DNA of 44,752 nt from a virus: positions 1 to 44,752 of IMG/VR virus record IMGVR_UViG_3300034407_000682; one strand, given 5' to 3'. This document shows positions 8,050 to 17,933 of this stretch, in pieces; the stretch's first letter is position 1; every line of letters begins with the position of its first letter. The notes beneath the pieces were generated by a model. That model did not search any database. It was not told where the DNA came from and saw nothing but the letters and a program-made list of their open reading frames with translations. Both the position numbers and the translations under genes were made by a program.

Positions 8050-10229
8050 TGGCTACGCAACTTGGAGCTGATTTTGTTCAGGCACATAAAGATGCTGAAA
8101 AAGATGATTCAGCGTTTAAAGATTTTATAAGATACATGACTTATTCTGTAGCTACTCAGTTAGGAAAAGGTGCTACAGATGCAGTACTAACTAAATTTAA
8201 TGAAAGCGCAGTAAACAATAAAAAAGCTTTGTGGGATACATCTAAAGGTCAGGATTATGATGGAAAGTATGACACTCTTAGTAGAACAACTCAAACAGTA
8301 AAAGATAGATTAAAAAAAGCAGATGCTGCTGGAGATGCTTTAGCTTACTATAGAGACTTAGGTTACAATCAAGCAATTCCAAGATTTAGAGTAAATAATA
8401 AAACAGGTGTTACATATTCAGATGAATCTTTAAAATTGTTACTTCAAGAAGAAGTTGATAAAATAGCTAAAGCTAATTTAAAAAAAGACAGAGATTTACT
8501 TGCTTTTGCTGATAAAAAATTATTAACTCCAGATCAATTTGCTCAGCATAAAACAAATATAAATTTTAGATCTGGAAATGTTATTGGTAGACAATTTAAC
8601 AAAATAAGAAATATGTTTAGCGATAAAGACTTAGAAACACAAAGATGGACTAAAATATACGAAGGTGATACCTATAAAAATATGGATTTATTACAAGAAA
8701 AAATAAAGGAAATGGCTCAAAAAGGTGTAGACCCTTCTAGTTTTGCTGAAATTTTAGATAAAATAAAAGAAGAAGAAAATACCCTTGGCTACAATCGTTA
8801 TGATCCAAGAATTATAGCAGGTATGAAAATAGTACCTGAATATTCTGAAAAAGAAGTGCCAAACAACGATGGCAGTATAGATGATGTTACAATAGAAAGA
8901 AAATTTAATCCAGAAAATAACAGAATAGAAGTAAGAGAAGTAAACCGAAGAACTGCAAAAATAGATGATAGTTATTTACTTGGTAAATCAGAAACTATAG
9001 CAGATTACATAAAAGGTAGACAATTTTTACCAGCTGTTGCTCGACAAATTGAATCTGATTTAGCTTCTAATTTTGATGTAAGTGGCGCAGATTTAAATAG
9101 TAATATTAGTTTTAAAAAATTTGGAGAATACCAACAAGTTATAGATTTTATAGCTAAAAAATATAATTCTAATATGGCTAACTATAAAGAGACAGCAGTA
9201 GGTAAACTTGCACAACTAGATTTAATAGATAAAGGTGTACAAGCTATACCTGAACTTTATGAAGCAGTTATGTCAGGAGCAAAACTCGATAATATTGCTT
9301 TAATACAACTTAAACGAATTAAAAATGCAGCGGTGGCTAGAAGCGCGGTTAAAAATAATTGGGGTCAGATGGATGAAGGGTATAATTTACTTCCTTTAGG
9401 TCATATATCTGGAGGAGTAAATCCTGATACTGGAGAAGTATTAGCTATACCAGACCCTAACTTAGAGTTAAGGCCAGAACAAATAAATGAATATAATATA
9501 AGATTTCAAAGAGGCATGAATGGGTATCCATTTTCTACAGGGCAATCAATACAAACAGAACAAGCAGATGTTTCTGGTGAATTTGTTGCTCCTGAAGATG
9601 ATATTTCTCAAAAAGAACTAGAAATAAGAAAAGCTTCATTATTAGAGCCAGTAATTGGAAAATCTGAAACTCCTACTGATGCTCGTAGATTTTTAAAAAC
9701 TGGAGAAACCTTATCTAAAGTAGATGTTCCTAAACTGCCTAGAATGTTAAAACCTAATATAATGATGAATGAAAATACTTTAAAAGATTTTCCTGAGTTA
9801 AAAGGAACTAAATTTGAAAAAGCAGGATTACTTGGAGGAGTAAGTCAAGATACTGTAAACGCTGCTAAAGCTATTCAATATATAAGAGCATTAGAAAATA
9901 AAGGAGTAGTTGTCGATAAAGAAGATAATTCTTTTGTATTTGATAACTTAAATTTTATTGGAGTCGTAATAGATCAATTACAAGAAGTAGATGCAAAAGA
10001 AGGGTTAACTGCAGGAAGTGCATTGCTAAGTTTACAAGAAGCTCAAAAAGAAGGTCAAAAAGAAGCAGACAAAGTAAAAGTAACTGGTAATCGAAATGAA
10101 AGAGCTAGAAAGTTAAGAGCAAAACAAGGATTTTTAAAACCTGATGTAATATTATCTAATCTTTTTGAAAAACGTTTAAGGGGATCAGTACTTAGCGCAC
10201 TTCCTTTTCCTTTAACAAATATTGATTAA
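8049..10229 (+). CDS. Large predicted internal virion protein
   Basis: This 726-residue, Lys/Asp/Glu-rich, mostly helical protein has no signal peptide, membrane span or recognisable catalytic motif. Its DNA is strongly A/T-rich. It is coupled to the preceding gene (TAATG) and followed 15 bases later by the 1761-residue virion protein. The order of several large adjacent proteins, the last with a murein hydrolase domain, parallels the internal core proteins of podoviruses such as T7 gp14-16. That comparison rests on position, not sequence. Confidence 0.75.
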   Translation: MATQLGADFVQAHKDAEKDDSAFKDFIRYMTYSVATQLGKGATDAVLTKFNESAVNNKKALWDTSKGQDYDGKYDTLSRTTQTVKDRLKKADAAGDALAYYRDLGYNQAIPRFRVNNKTGVTYSDESLKLLLQEEVDKIAKANLKKDRDLLAFADKKLLTPDQFAQHKTNINFRSGNVIGRQFNKIRNMFSDKDLETQRWTKIYEGDTYKNMDLLQEKIKEMAQKGVDPSSFAEILDKIKEEENTLGYNRYDPRIIAGMKIVPEYSEKEVPNNDGSIDDVTIERKFNPENNRIEVREVNRRTAKIDDSYLLGKSETIADYIKGRQFLPAVARQIESDLASNFDVSGADLNSNISFKKFGEYQQVIDFIAKKYNSNMANYKETAVGKLAQLDLIDKGVQAIPELYEAVMSGAKLDNIALIQLKRIKNAAVARSAVKNNWGQMDEGYNLLPLGHISGGVNPDTGEVLAIPDPNLELRPEQINEYNIRFQRGMNGYPFSTGQSIQTEQADVSGEFVAPEDDISQKELEIRKASLLEPVIGKSETPTDARRFLKTGETLSKVDVPKLPRMLKPNIMMNENTLKDFPELKGTKFEKAGLLGGVSQDTVNAAKAIQYIRALENKGVVVDKEDNSFVFDNLNFIGVVIDQLQEVDAKEGLTAGSALLSLQEAQKEGQKEADKVKVTGNRNERARKLRAKQGFLKPDVILSNLFEKRLRGSVLSALPFPLTNID

Positions 10230-10244
10230 TAAAGAGATTTATAA

Positions 10245-13200
10245 ATGGCTATAGTAACTAATCCATTAACAGGAAAGTCTAGCAGAATTGTAGGTTTTAA
10301 TCCTCAAACTGGTCAACCTATATATGAAGATATTTCTCAGGAAGAATTATTAAAATTTACAGCACCTGCTGCTATAGAAACAGAACCATCTAAACTTTCT
10401 GATGTAAAACGTATTGCTTTGTCTACAGTAGAAGGCCCAGCTAGGCTTGTAAGCGATGTTGTGTTTAGAAATTTTGCTAAAGATAAAGAAGCTTATGACA
10501 AAAGCACACAAGAAAAATTTAAAAGATTTAGAGAAGGTTTTGTTAAAAATGTAATGTTTGATGACACTCCAGAAGATGTTATAGATATTGACACGGGAGA
10601 AATTAAACCTATAGAAACTAACTTTGGTAGAGCATTAGATGTAGGTACTTATTTGGTTGGTGGTATAGGAGCTTATAAAGCTTTAGGAAAAATTAGCAAT
10701 TTAAGCAGAACTAAAAGAGGTCTTGCTGCTTCCCAAATAACAGAACAAGTACTAGCAGACAAGCCTGATTTACAATATAACCTAGCTAATATTTTTGATG
10801 AAGCTCCAGTACTTGAGTACTTAGCAGCAGATAAAGAAGATAGCGTTCTTTTACAACGTGCTAAAATGTCTGTTATATCAGGAGCTGCTGAATTAGGTAT
10901 TGCAAAACTTTTAAAACTTGGGTTTTCAAAAGTTGATTTAGAATCTAGATCTCAACAAATGTTTAATAAATCAGTAGACGATTTAGCAGATGAGCAAACA
11001 GATAGGTTACTTATTGATAGTTTACAAGATGCAAGGCTTGCAGAAAAAGCTAGAAAATCTCCAACAGTTAGACAAGTTGAAAGAGCAGCTACAGATACTG
11101 CTGAAGGCACAGCTCAAATATTAGAGCAAAGCAGCAAAACATTTTTTGGAAAAAATAGCTGGTTTAAGCAAAGATATTTTACAACAAGAGGATTTCTTAG
11201 TCGTGAAGCTTACAAAGCACAAGAAGAAGCTATTACATTAAGAAGGCAATTAGTTTCTAGAGCAACTCATATAGCAAAAAGATTAGATGGGTTTATGCAC
11301 AAAGAAGTTTTAGCAACTCAAGATGAAGCTGTTATTTCTAAAGTTATTAATGCTTTAGAAGATGCAGATTTAAATAAACAAAAAGGATTACTTTTAAGTC
11401 CTGAAGAAGTTGTAGATGTTTTAAAAACTAGAGGTTTAAGTGCTGATATAGCAAAGGAAGTAGTTAGTGCTAGAGGTTTAATAGATGACTTATCACAAAC
11501 TATACTAGATCACAATATAGGTACAGAAGTACTTAGAACTTCTATTGCAAAAAACATGGGGCAGTATTTAAGAAGGTCTTATAGATTATTTGAAGATCCA
11601 AAATATGTGCCTACAGAAGATCTTAAACAAGATGCAATAAATAGTTTAGTTAATGCTAGATTAGCTAAATACAAACCTGAAAATATTACAAATCAAATTG
11701 TAGAAAATATAGAAGAAAAAGCAACTAAAGCAGTTGAAGATTTACTAACTCGCGGAGAAAAAGATGCGTTTAGCGATTACATTTCTAAAGTTAAAAAAAT
11801 AAATAAAAACTTTTTTAAAGAACGAAAAGAAATTGACCCAGCTTTAAGAGCTTTAATGGGAGAAATAGAAAGTCCTACAGAAAACATTATTTTAACTGTT
11901 TCTAAATTATCAGACATTGTAGTAACAAATAAATTTTATAATAGACTAGCTGAACTAGGAGCATCAACTCCTTCTAACCCATTAAAATTTAACCAATCTT
12001 TAGAAGCAGCTAGAAAAGAATTAAAAGATATTGACTTATCAGATTTAAGAGATACATTTAAAATTGAAATACCTGAAGGAGAGTACGTTACATTAAACTC
12101 TAGTGGAGAATTAGGTAAACTTACTAAAAATAAAAATGGTCGTTACACTGTAGCAGTTAAAAATTTTGATACTGGAAAATTAAAAAATATAAAAGATTTA
12201 ACTAGTGAAGATGTTTCTTTAGTACCTAGAGACAATATAGTTAATAAGTTAGCTAAAAAAATATACAAAGAGCGTGGCGGTGCGTACACTCAAGCTAAAT
12301 ATATTTTTAAAAATAAATCAAATACATTTAGTAGTAAAATTCAAGGTACTAATTCAGTTATTGATGGTCAATACACAACTCCAGAACTTGCTAGAGCAAT
12401 AAACAATATGGAAGATACCCACCAATTTTGGGGATTAATGAAAGATGGATTAAAAAATCAAGAAACCTTTAGATACTTTGCAGCAGCTAAAGGTACTCAA
12501 CAAAGTATGAGAACTATTTATGACCACACAACACATCTTAGAAATGCTATAGGTGGTTTTCAATTTGGTTTAGCTAACGGTATTAATCCTCTTTTTAACG
12601 GTAAACTTAACTTTCAAATATTAACTAATGAAATACAAGATGGTGGAGTTAAAGCATTTAATAGTTTGTATGAAAGAGCGCAGGGTTTAGGAGTAGTAAA
12701 TACTTCTGTAAGACTAGGCGAAACAAGAGCTTTGTTAGGTATGTCAGAAGCTACTGACCCTGCAGCGTTTGTTAGATTTTTAGAAGATCATGCAGGTAAA
12801 TATAAAGTAACTGAAGCTGCTACTAAATATGGATTAAAAAGACCTGAACAAATATACATGGCTACAGATGATTTTTTTAAACTAAATGCTTTTTCTAAAG
12901 AGTTAAGTATTTTAAAAAAAGCTAACCAAGTAAATGTAAGAAAAGGTTTACCAGAACAATCTTTAGAAGTTTTAGAAAAAAGAGCTGCTGAAATAGTAAA
13001 AAATACTTTTCCTAACTACGATAGAGTTGCTAAAGGTATCAGAGCTTTACGTGAAATGCCTGTTGGTAACTTTGTTGCGTTTCCCGCTGAAATTATAAGA
13101 ACTAGTGGGCATATTGTTAGACAAGGTGTTAGAGAAATTACATCAGGTAACAGCGAACTTATGAAAAGAGGTTCTGCTAGATTAGCAGGATTTGCAGGTA

Positions 13201-15530
13201 CAAACCTTGGATGGACTGCTGTAGGTGCAGCAGGGTACAATGTTTTAGGGTTTACTGCGGAAGAAAACGAAGCATTAAATACTCTTAACGAAGGGTTTAC
13301 TAAAAACCACAACAAACAGTTTGCTCGTTTTGGAGGCGATCTTTTTGTACACGACCCAACTTATTTAAACTCTTATAATGTTTGGCAAGATTTAGCTTTA
13401 AACATACACAGAGAATTTGCAGAGGGTAAGCTTGATGGAGAAGGTTTACCTAAAAGAATGTTAGACGCTACTATCAGTTCTTTTGGAGTAATGATACAAC
13501 CGTTTGCAGATGAAGCAATGTTTTCAGAACTTATGGGTGATTTATATACAGCTCTTAAAGATGATTCAGGAAGAACATCTTCTGGTAAGCAACTATTTGT
13601 AAACAAAGATATGGATTCTATTGTTATTGGTGCGGTTGGTCATTTAGCTAAAGGGTTAGCCCCCGGAGTTTTGTTAGATTTAAAAAAATATGCAGAAGCT
13701 ATTTTTGAAACTCCTAACCCAACAACAGGACAAAAAAGAAGTTTAGAAGCTAAAACTCTAGAAATGTTATCGGGTGTTAATTTTAATAAATTTACTATAG
13801 AAGATAAATTTAATTACCAAACTAAAAACTATATAAGCACCACAAGATATCAAATAACTAAGCCAAAGATAGCTTACGGTAAAGAAGGCAGAGATTTTTT
13901 TGCAGAGTACACAAGATCTCAAGCAGAAAAATATCAAGCACAACAGGAAATGTTTCGTCATGTTTTAGCAATGCGAGATTTAGGATTTGCAAAATATGAA
14001 ATATCTAAACTTTTAAAAGCTTCTGGTATTGTTGGTAAAAAAGAAAGATACTTTTTGTTAAGAGGTAAATTTTTACCTGATACAATAAGTAAAACTAGAA
14101 AAAAAGCTATCGTTGAAAAAATGGGTAGAACTCAAGCTAAAGAAGCTTTAAAAAACATTGAAGCATATTCTAGACAAATTTCTAGAGCTGATTTGTATCC
14201 TCAAGAAATAGAAGATTTTACACAAACTAAAGATATAATGAAAGAAGTATCTTTAGAAGAGTTTGAAAAAATGAAAAGAGGTAGGCGTGGTTTTGCAATG
14301 GGTGGTGAAGTAGATATACCAAATGCTTCTACTGAGCCTGACGAGCGTATAGATAAGTTTACAGGGTTGCCATACAACATACAAGCTGGTACTGCTTTTA
14401 TTGATCAAGAAGATCCTTTAAGACGTTTAGGGTTTATGGGTGGCGGTGTTGTTGACCCTCTTGCTAGGTTAGGTTTTGGGTATGGTGGTAGAGTAAAAGA
14501 ATTTAACGGCGGTAAAATTGTTGATGCAATAAAAAATATATTTATACGTGAGGCAAAAGCATCTGATTCAGTAATAAAGTCAGAGCCAGTACTAGACAAA
14601 AAATTTGCTACAAAAATTATAGAAAAAAATAAAGATGTTCCTTTTGTAAATAGAATGGTTGATAGTAACAACCCAAACTACACAAAGGCTATTGAAACAA
14701 AAGAAGGTAGAGAAACTCATCGCATGGCAAATAGCGGTAACTTTGCGTATCCTACAATTTTTGTAAATCCTAAAACTAATAAGCTTGAAAAGTTAACAGG
14801 TAAAGCTGCTTTTGAAAGAGCTATACAAACAGGAGAGTTTATAGAATTTGATAATGAAAAACAAGCAGCTTGGTTTGCTACAAACAATTATAAAAAAGCA
14901 CAACAAGTACAAGATTATTTTAAATCTAAAGAACCTAAAAAAGTTTCTGTAGAAACATTTGGTACAGGAGATATAAAACCTGAACTTAAACCTGAAGCTT
15001 TAAATTTACCAGTAGAAACTGTTAAAGATCGTAAATTACAAATTGTAAAAAGTTTAAAAAAATTAGCTCATAATAATAAAGCTATTGCTGCTTTAATAGG
15101 TAACGTATCAGTAGAAACAGGCGGTACTTTTAGTCCATTTCAAGTAGAAGATACAACAGGTAAAAAAAGTAATACTGTAGGTCATGGAATATTTCAGTTA
15201 ACTACTGGAAAATTTGGAAAAAAACAATATTATGATATGTGGTTAAAAAATAAAAATGTTCCTGATAGTTTAGAATCTCAAATTCAATTTATGGATGATA
15301 CAATATATGGAAATCCAGATGACACTACTATGTATGGAAAAAATCTTAAAGGGGTATTAAGCATAGTTGGAAGAAAAAATGCTGAAAAATTAAGAAAAGT
15401 TTTAGAAGGTAACGATCTTAATGAAATGACAAAAACTTTTTCAGAAATTTGGGAAAGACCTAAAGTTCCTCATTTAGATAGAAGATTAAAAGAAGCTCAG
15501 TCTTTTTATAACAAATATAGTCCACAATAA
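10245..15530 (+). CDS. Giant internal virion protein with C-terminal tail-lysozyme domain
   Basis: At 1761 residues this is the largest gene of the window. Most of it is helical and unrecognised. A Gly-rich linker at about residues 1351-1425 has the marine-phage motifs MGGEVD, GLPYNIQAGTAF, DPLRRLGFMGGG and FNGGKIVDAI. The C-terminal part (about 1590-1760) resembles the phage tail lysozyme family (Phage_lysozyme2): AALIGNVSVETGG, then SNTVGHGIFQLTTGKFG, with a candidate catalytic Glu in VETGG. The expected role is ejection with the DNA and local digestion of peptidoglycan. It is the only peptidoglycan-degrading domain I find in the window. Confidence 0.82.
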   Translation: MAIVTNPLTGKSSRIVGFNPQTGQPIYEDISQEELLKFTAPAAIETEPSKLSDVKRIALSTVEGPARLVSDVVFRNFAKDKEAYDKSTQEKFKRFREGFVKNVMFDDTPEDVIDIDTGEIKPIETNFGRALDVGTYLVGGIGAYKALGKISNLSRTKRGLAASQITEQVLADKPDLQYNLANIFDEAPVLEYLAADKEDSVLLQRAKMSVISGAAELGIAKLLKLGFSKVDLESRSQQMFNKSVDDLADEQTDRLLIDSLQDARLAEKARKSPTVRQVERAATDTAEGTAQILEQSSKTFFGKNSWFKQRYFTTRGFLSREAYKAQEEAITLRRQLVSRATHIAKRLDGFMHKEVLATQDEAVISKVINALEDADLNKQKGLLLSPEEVVDVLKTRGLSADIAKEVVSARGLIDDLSQTILDHNIGTEVLRTSIAKNMGQYLRRSYRLFEDPKYVPTEDLKQDAINSLVNARLAKYKPENITNQIVENIEEKATKAVEDLLTRGEKDAFSDYISKVKKINKNFFKERKEIDPALRALMGEIESPTENIILTVSKLSDIVVTNKFYNRLAELGASTPSNPLKFNQSLEAARKELKDIDLSDLRDTFKIEIPEGEYVTLNSSGELGKLTKNKNGRYTVAVKNFDTGKLKNIKDLTSEDVSLVPRDNIVNKLAKKIYKERGGAYTQAKYIFKNKSNTFSSKIQGTNSVIDGQYTTPELARAINNMEDTHQFWGLMKDGLKNQETFRYFAAAKGTQQSMRTIYDHTTHLRNAIGGFQFGLANGINPLFNGKLNFQILTNEIQDGGVKAFNSLYERAQGLGVVNTSVRLGETRALLGMSEATDPAAFVRFLEDHAGKYKVTEAATKYGLKRPEQIYMATDDFFKLNAFSKELSILKKANQVNVRKGLPEQSLEVLEKRAAEIVKNTFPNYDRVAKGIRALREMPVGNFVAFPAEIIRTSGHIVRQGVREITSGNSELMKRGSARLAGFAGTNLGWTAVGAAGYNVLGFTAEENEALNTLNEGFTKNHNKQFARFGGDLFVHDPTYLNSYNVWQDLALNIHREFAEGKLDGEGLPKRMLDATISSFGVMIQPFADEAMFSELMGDLYTALKDDSGRTSSGKQLFVNKDMDSIVIGAVGHLAKGLAPGVLLDLKKYAEAIFETPNPTTGQKRSLEAKTLEMLSGVNFNKFTIEDKFNYQTKNYISTTRYQITKPKIAYGKEGRDFFAEYTRSQAEKYQAQQEMFRHVLAMRDLGFAKYEISKLLKASGIVGKKERYFLLRGKFLPDTISKTRKKAIVEKMGRTQAKEALKNIEAYSRQISRADLYPQEIEDFTQTKDIMKEVSLEEFEKMKRGRRGFAMGGEVDIPNASTEPDERIDKFTGLPYNIQAGTAFIDQEDPLRRLGFMGGGVVDPLARLGFGYGGRVKEFNGGKIVDAIKNIFIREAKASDSVIKSEPVLDKKFATKIIEKNKDVPFVNRMVDSNNPNYTKAIETKEGRETHRMANSGNFAYPTIFVNPKTNKLEKLTGKAAFERAIQTGEFIEFDNEKQAAWFATNNYKKAQQVQDYFKSKEPKKVSVETFGTGDIKPELKPEALNLPVETVKDRKLQIVKSLKKLAHNNKAIAALIGNVSVETGGTFSPFQVEDTTGKKSNTVGHGIFQLTTGKFGKKQYYDMWLKNKNVPDSLESQIQFMDDTIYGNPDDTTMYGKNLKGVLSIVGRKNAEKLRKVLEGNDLNEMTKTFSEIWERPKVPHLDRRLKEAQSFYNKYSPQ

Positions 15531-15543
15531 AAAGGAAAGTAAA

Positions 15544-15990
15544 ATGTTTGGATTACCAGTAGAAGCAATATCAATGCTAGGCTCTACCGCTTTAGGTGGG
15601 GTTATGAAGATGTGGTCACAGTCTCAAGCAGACAAAGCAGAACAACACAAGATGATGCTACAAGCTAATCAGCAAGTTCAGGAAAGTGTAGACAGCGCAA
15701 GAGCGTACCAGAATCCTAACGCTGCTTGGATACGTAGGTTTATTGTGGTTACTGCGATGTTAGCTGGTATTGGTATTGTTTTTATGGCCCCTCTTTTAAA
15801 CCAAGTTACAAATATACCAGTAGAAGTTACACAAGGTAGTAAGTTTTTATTTGGTATCTTTGACAGTACCCACACTGTTACAGAGTATCTTACCCTAGAG
15901 GGTTGGGTAACTCCAGAGTGGCTACCAGTATCTATAATGAACATCATAGGTTTCTACTTCGGTAGTGCTGCAATGACAAGGAACAAGTAA
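15544..15990 (+). CDS. Holin-like membrane protein
   Basis: The 148-residue protein has an amphipathic N-terminal helix, a charged segment (KAEQHKMMLQANQQVQESVDSA), then NPNAAWIRRFIVVTAMLAGIG leading into hydrophobic spans at about 58-80 and 125-145. The arrangement resembles the three-span holins found next to lysis genes in alphaproteobacterial phages and gene transfer agents, but the match is from memory of the pattern only. It follows the lysozyme-bearing virion protein by 13 bases, with an AAAGGAAAG site before ATG. A lysis role is inferred. Confidence 0.6.
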   Translation: MFGLPVEAISMLGSTALGGVMKMWSQSQADKAEQHKMMLQANQQVQESVDSARAYQNPNAAWIRRFIVVTAMLAGIGIVFMAPLLNQVTNIPVEVTQGSKFLFGIFDSTHTVTEYLTLEGWVTPEWLPVSIMNIIGFYFGSAAMTRNK

Positions 15991-16178
15991 TGGCTAAAAA
16001 GAAAAAAACTAAATCTAAAGTAAACGAAGCAGGTAACTACACTAAACCTACTATGCGTAAGAGATTGTTTAATAAAATTAAAGCAGGTACTAAGGGTGGT
16101 AAGGCAGGTCAGTGGTCTGCAAGAAAAGCTCAGATGCTTGCTAAAGAATACAAAGCTGCTGGTGGAGGTTACAAATAA
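15990..16178 (+). CDS. Small basic phage protein
   Basis: The 62-residue, Lys-rich protein (KPTMRKRLFNKIKAGTKGG and GQWSARKAQMLAKEYKAAGGG) starts one base inside the previous stop. Proteins with this GQWSARKAQMLAKEYKAAGGGYK ending recur in marine phage genomes as I recall them; function unknown. Its charge suggests nucleic acid binding. It is the first of four adjoining small basic genes. Confidence 0.75.
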   Translation: MAKKKKTKSKVNEAGNYTKPTMRKRLFNKIKAGTKGGKAGQWSARKAQMLAKEYKAAGGGYK

Positions 16179-16348
16179 TGAAAGGTGTTAAACATTATAA
16201 AAAAGATGGTACAGAGTGGAAAGGTAATACACACAAGATGCCTAATGGTCAATTACATACTGGTAAGACCCACGGTAAAACTAGTCAACGATTATACCAT
16301 TTAAAAGAATTATCTAAGAAAGCTCAGAAGAAAGCCCGTGGCTCTTAA
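16178..16348 (+). CDS. Very small basic protein (56 aa)
   Basis: An ATG overlaps the preceding stop by one base (TAATG), and the frame runs 56 codons to TAA at 16346-16348. The product is basic and His-rich (KGVKHYKKDGTEWKGNTHKM, then QLHTGKTHGKTS and a helical Lys-rich tail). The coupled start, the fit in an otherwise unexplained gap and the similar composition of its neighbours support it as real. Function unknown. Confidence 0.7.
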   Translation: MKGVKHYKKDGTEWKGNTHKMPNGQLHTGKTHGKTSQRLYHLKELSKKAQKKARGS

Positions 16349-16583
16349 AAAATCTCAAAAGTCACTCAAGAAGTGGTCTAAACAAAAATGGCGTACTAAG
16401 TCTGGTAAAAAATCTTCGGAGACAGGAGAGCGTTACCTGCCTACAAAAGCTATCAAAGCTTTGTCGAGTAAAGAGTATGCTGCAACTACTAAAAAGAAAC
16501 GTGAAGATACTAAGAAAGGTAAGCAACACAGTAAGCAACCTAAAAAGATAGCTAAGAAAACTAGGAGGTATCGTAAGAAATGA
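16338..16583 (+). CDS. Small basic protein with GTG start
   Basis: The 81-residue, strongly basic product (KSLKKWSKQKWRTKSGKK, YLPTKAIKALSSKEYAATT) begins at GTG, 11 bases before the end of the 56-residue gene. It ends 4 bases inside the next gene. The YLPTKAIKALSSKEYAAT segment recurs in marine phage small proteins as I recall them; no function is known to me. Nucleic-acid binding is suggested by composition only. Confidence 0.7.
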   Translation: MALKKSQKSLKKWSKQKWRTKSGKKSSETGERYLPTKAIKALSSKEYAATTKKKREDTKKGKQHSKQPKKIAKKTRRYRKK

Positions 16584-16894
16584 TGCGAGAAGAATACAAA
16601 AAAGGTGGTAAAGCTAAGGACTCGCGCTTAAAAAGAGCAGGTGTTAGCGGATACAACAAGCCTAAACGAACTCCTAAGCACCCAACTAAATCACACGTAG
16701 TTGTAGCTAAACAAGGTGACAAGGTTAAGACTATACGTTTTGGTCAGCAGGGAGTTAAGACTGCTGGTAAACCTAAAGCTGGTGAGTCGCGTACACAGAA
16801 GATGAGGCGTAAATCATTTAAGGCTCGGCATGGTAAAAACATTGCTAAGGGCAAAATGAGTGCAGCTTATTGGGCAAACAAAGTGAAATGGTAA
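16580..16894 (+). CDS. Basic DUF6321-like phage protein
   Basis: The 104-residue protein has the recognisable core KPKRTPKHPTKSHVVVAKQG, then KTIRFGQQGVKTAGKPK and the C-terminal FKARHGKNIAKGKMSAAYW. That pattern is widespread in marine phages and, as I recall, is catalogued as DUF6321; the number is tentative. No function is established. It starts inside the previous gene and its stop overlaps the next tiny ORF (TAATG). Confidence 0.75.
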   Translation: MMREEYKKGGKAKDSRLKRAGVSGYNKPKRTPKHPTKSHVVVAKQGDKVKTIRFGQQGVKTAGKPKAGESRTQKMRRKSFKARHGKNIAKGKMSAAYWANKVKW

Positions 16895-16971
16895 TGAGTT
16901 TAATTCAAGTAACATTTGTAATTTTTCTTGTGGTAATACTTAGAGAGGTTATTAAAGACAGATCAAAATGA
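16894..16971 (+). CDS. Micro-membrane peptide (25 aa)
   Basis: The ORF begins one base inside the preceding stop and ends in ATGA with the next start. The peptide is one hydrophobic helix (MSLIQVTFVIFLVVILREV) with a charged tail. The double overlap suggests translation, although no separate Shine-Dalgarno is seen. It could be a small holin-like or accessory membrane peptide. Confidence 0.5.
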   Translation: MSLIQVTFVIFLVVILREVIKDRSK

Positions 16972-17249
16972 ACGATGTATTTACACTAATAGCTGAGGTA
17001 GGGTTTCCTATTGCAATGTCGCTTATAGGCGGCTTTTTTATTTTTCTTACCATAAAGTACATACTTCAATCTGTTATTGGAGAAGTAAATGCAATACATA
17101 ATATTGTGTTTAATCTTGACAACAGGGTTAAAACAATGAATCACGATATGGTAAGGATAGATTGTACTATGTGTACAGTTTTAGGTATCCGACCAGACTT
17201 GGATAGAATATCTAGAGCTAACGGTAAAGAAGATGCGAGGAGAGACTAG
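16968..17249 (+). CDS. Single-span membrane protein, holin-like
   Basis: The 93-residue protein has an N-terminal membrane helix (about residues 12-37, EVGFPIAMSLIGGFFIFLTI) and a cytosolic coiled segment with a Cys pair (DCTMC). It shares the opening pattern of E-x-GFPI followed by one span and a charged helix with the next gene, so the two look like paralogues. A BhlA/UviB-like holin is a possibility, unproven. Confidence 0.65.
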   Translation: MNDVFTLIAEVGFPIAMSLIGGFFIFLTIKYILQSVIGEVNAIHNIVFNLDNRVKTMNHDMVRIDCTMCTVLGIRPDLDRISRANGKEDARRD

Positions 17250-17509
17250 TGAACGTAGCACAGATTATTGGAGAGTATGGTTTTCCTATTGTGGCTACGG
17301 TAGGTTTGCTGTACATGATTTACTTCATATGGGAGTTTATAACCAAACAAATAAAAGCCAAGCTAGGAGAAACAATGGGAACTCTAGTAGGCTTGATAGA
17401 TCGCATAAGGATGTTGGACAATGACATTATACGACTACAGCAAAAACTAGATACGGTTATAGAGTTACGTGAAATTGAAAATAAAAACAATAATGAAACT
17501 ACTACTTAG
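17249..17509 (+). CDS. Paralogous single-span membrane protein, holin-like
   Basis: The 86-residue product starts at GTG overlapping the preceding stop (TAGTG). It has the span EYGFPIVATVGLLYMIYFIW (about residues 9-28) followed by an amphipathic helix (VGLIDRIRMLDNDIIRLQQKL). It resembles its neighbour in topology and the GFPI motif. Its 3' end overlaps the csgF start, linking the membrane/lysis string with the curli cassette. Confidence 0.65.
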   Translation: MNVAQIIGEYGFPIVATVGLLYMIYFIWEFITKQIKAKLGETMGTLVGLIDRIRMLDNDIIRLQQKLDTVIELREIENKNNNETTT

Positions 17510-17933
17510 TGTTGTATGTAGTTTATTTTTAAATACCATTTCTGCTGATGAGATGTTATTTAAATTTAAAAGTCCTAGTTTTTCTGGTAACGGTACGTCA
17601 GCACACTACCTTACTATAGAAAATCAAGAACACAGTCGTGAAAAAAAAATTAAAGAAGAAATCCAAGCGTATAAAGAAGAACTAGTACGTGACCAAAATA
17701 ACACAACGCTTGCTAGGTTTATTCGTAACTTAGAAAGTCGGATATATGCAGAGCTATCTAGGCAGCTAGTAGACAATATGTTTGGAGAAACTAAATCAGA
17801 AAGCGGAAGCTTTACATTAGAAGGTAATAAGGTGGATTATAGTACAGATGGAAGTTTTGTTTCACTTAAAATTACAGACACGGAAGGTGGTGAAACTACT
17901 ATTACTGTTCCTATTGGCAGCTTTACTTTCTAG
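17493..17933 (+). CDS. csgF: CsgF-like curli assembly protein
   Basis: The 146-residue secreted protein has a signal peptide (MKLLLSVVCSLFLNTISA) followed by mature DEMLFKFKSPSFSGNG. In E. coli CsgF the mature N-terminus, which plugs into the CsgG pore, has the same F-x-F-x-N/S-P-x-F-x-GN pattern. The C-terminal part (SRIYAEL, then FTLEGNKVDYSTDGS and LKITDTEGGETTITVP) follows the family order. In the curli system CsgF couples CsgG to fibre nucleation at the outer surface. I prefer ATG at 17493 to the upstream GTG at 17469, because it begins directly with the signal peptide. It overlaps the preceding gene and csgG. Confidence 0.85.
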   Translation: MKLLLSVVCSLFLNTISADEMLFKFKSPSFSGNGTSAHYLTIENQEHSREKKIKEEIQAYKEELVRDQNNTTLARFIRNLESRIYAELSRQLVDNMFGETKSESGSFTLEGNKVDYSTDGSFVSLKITDTEGGETTITVPIGSFTF

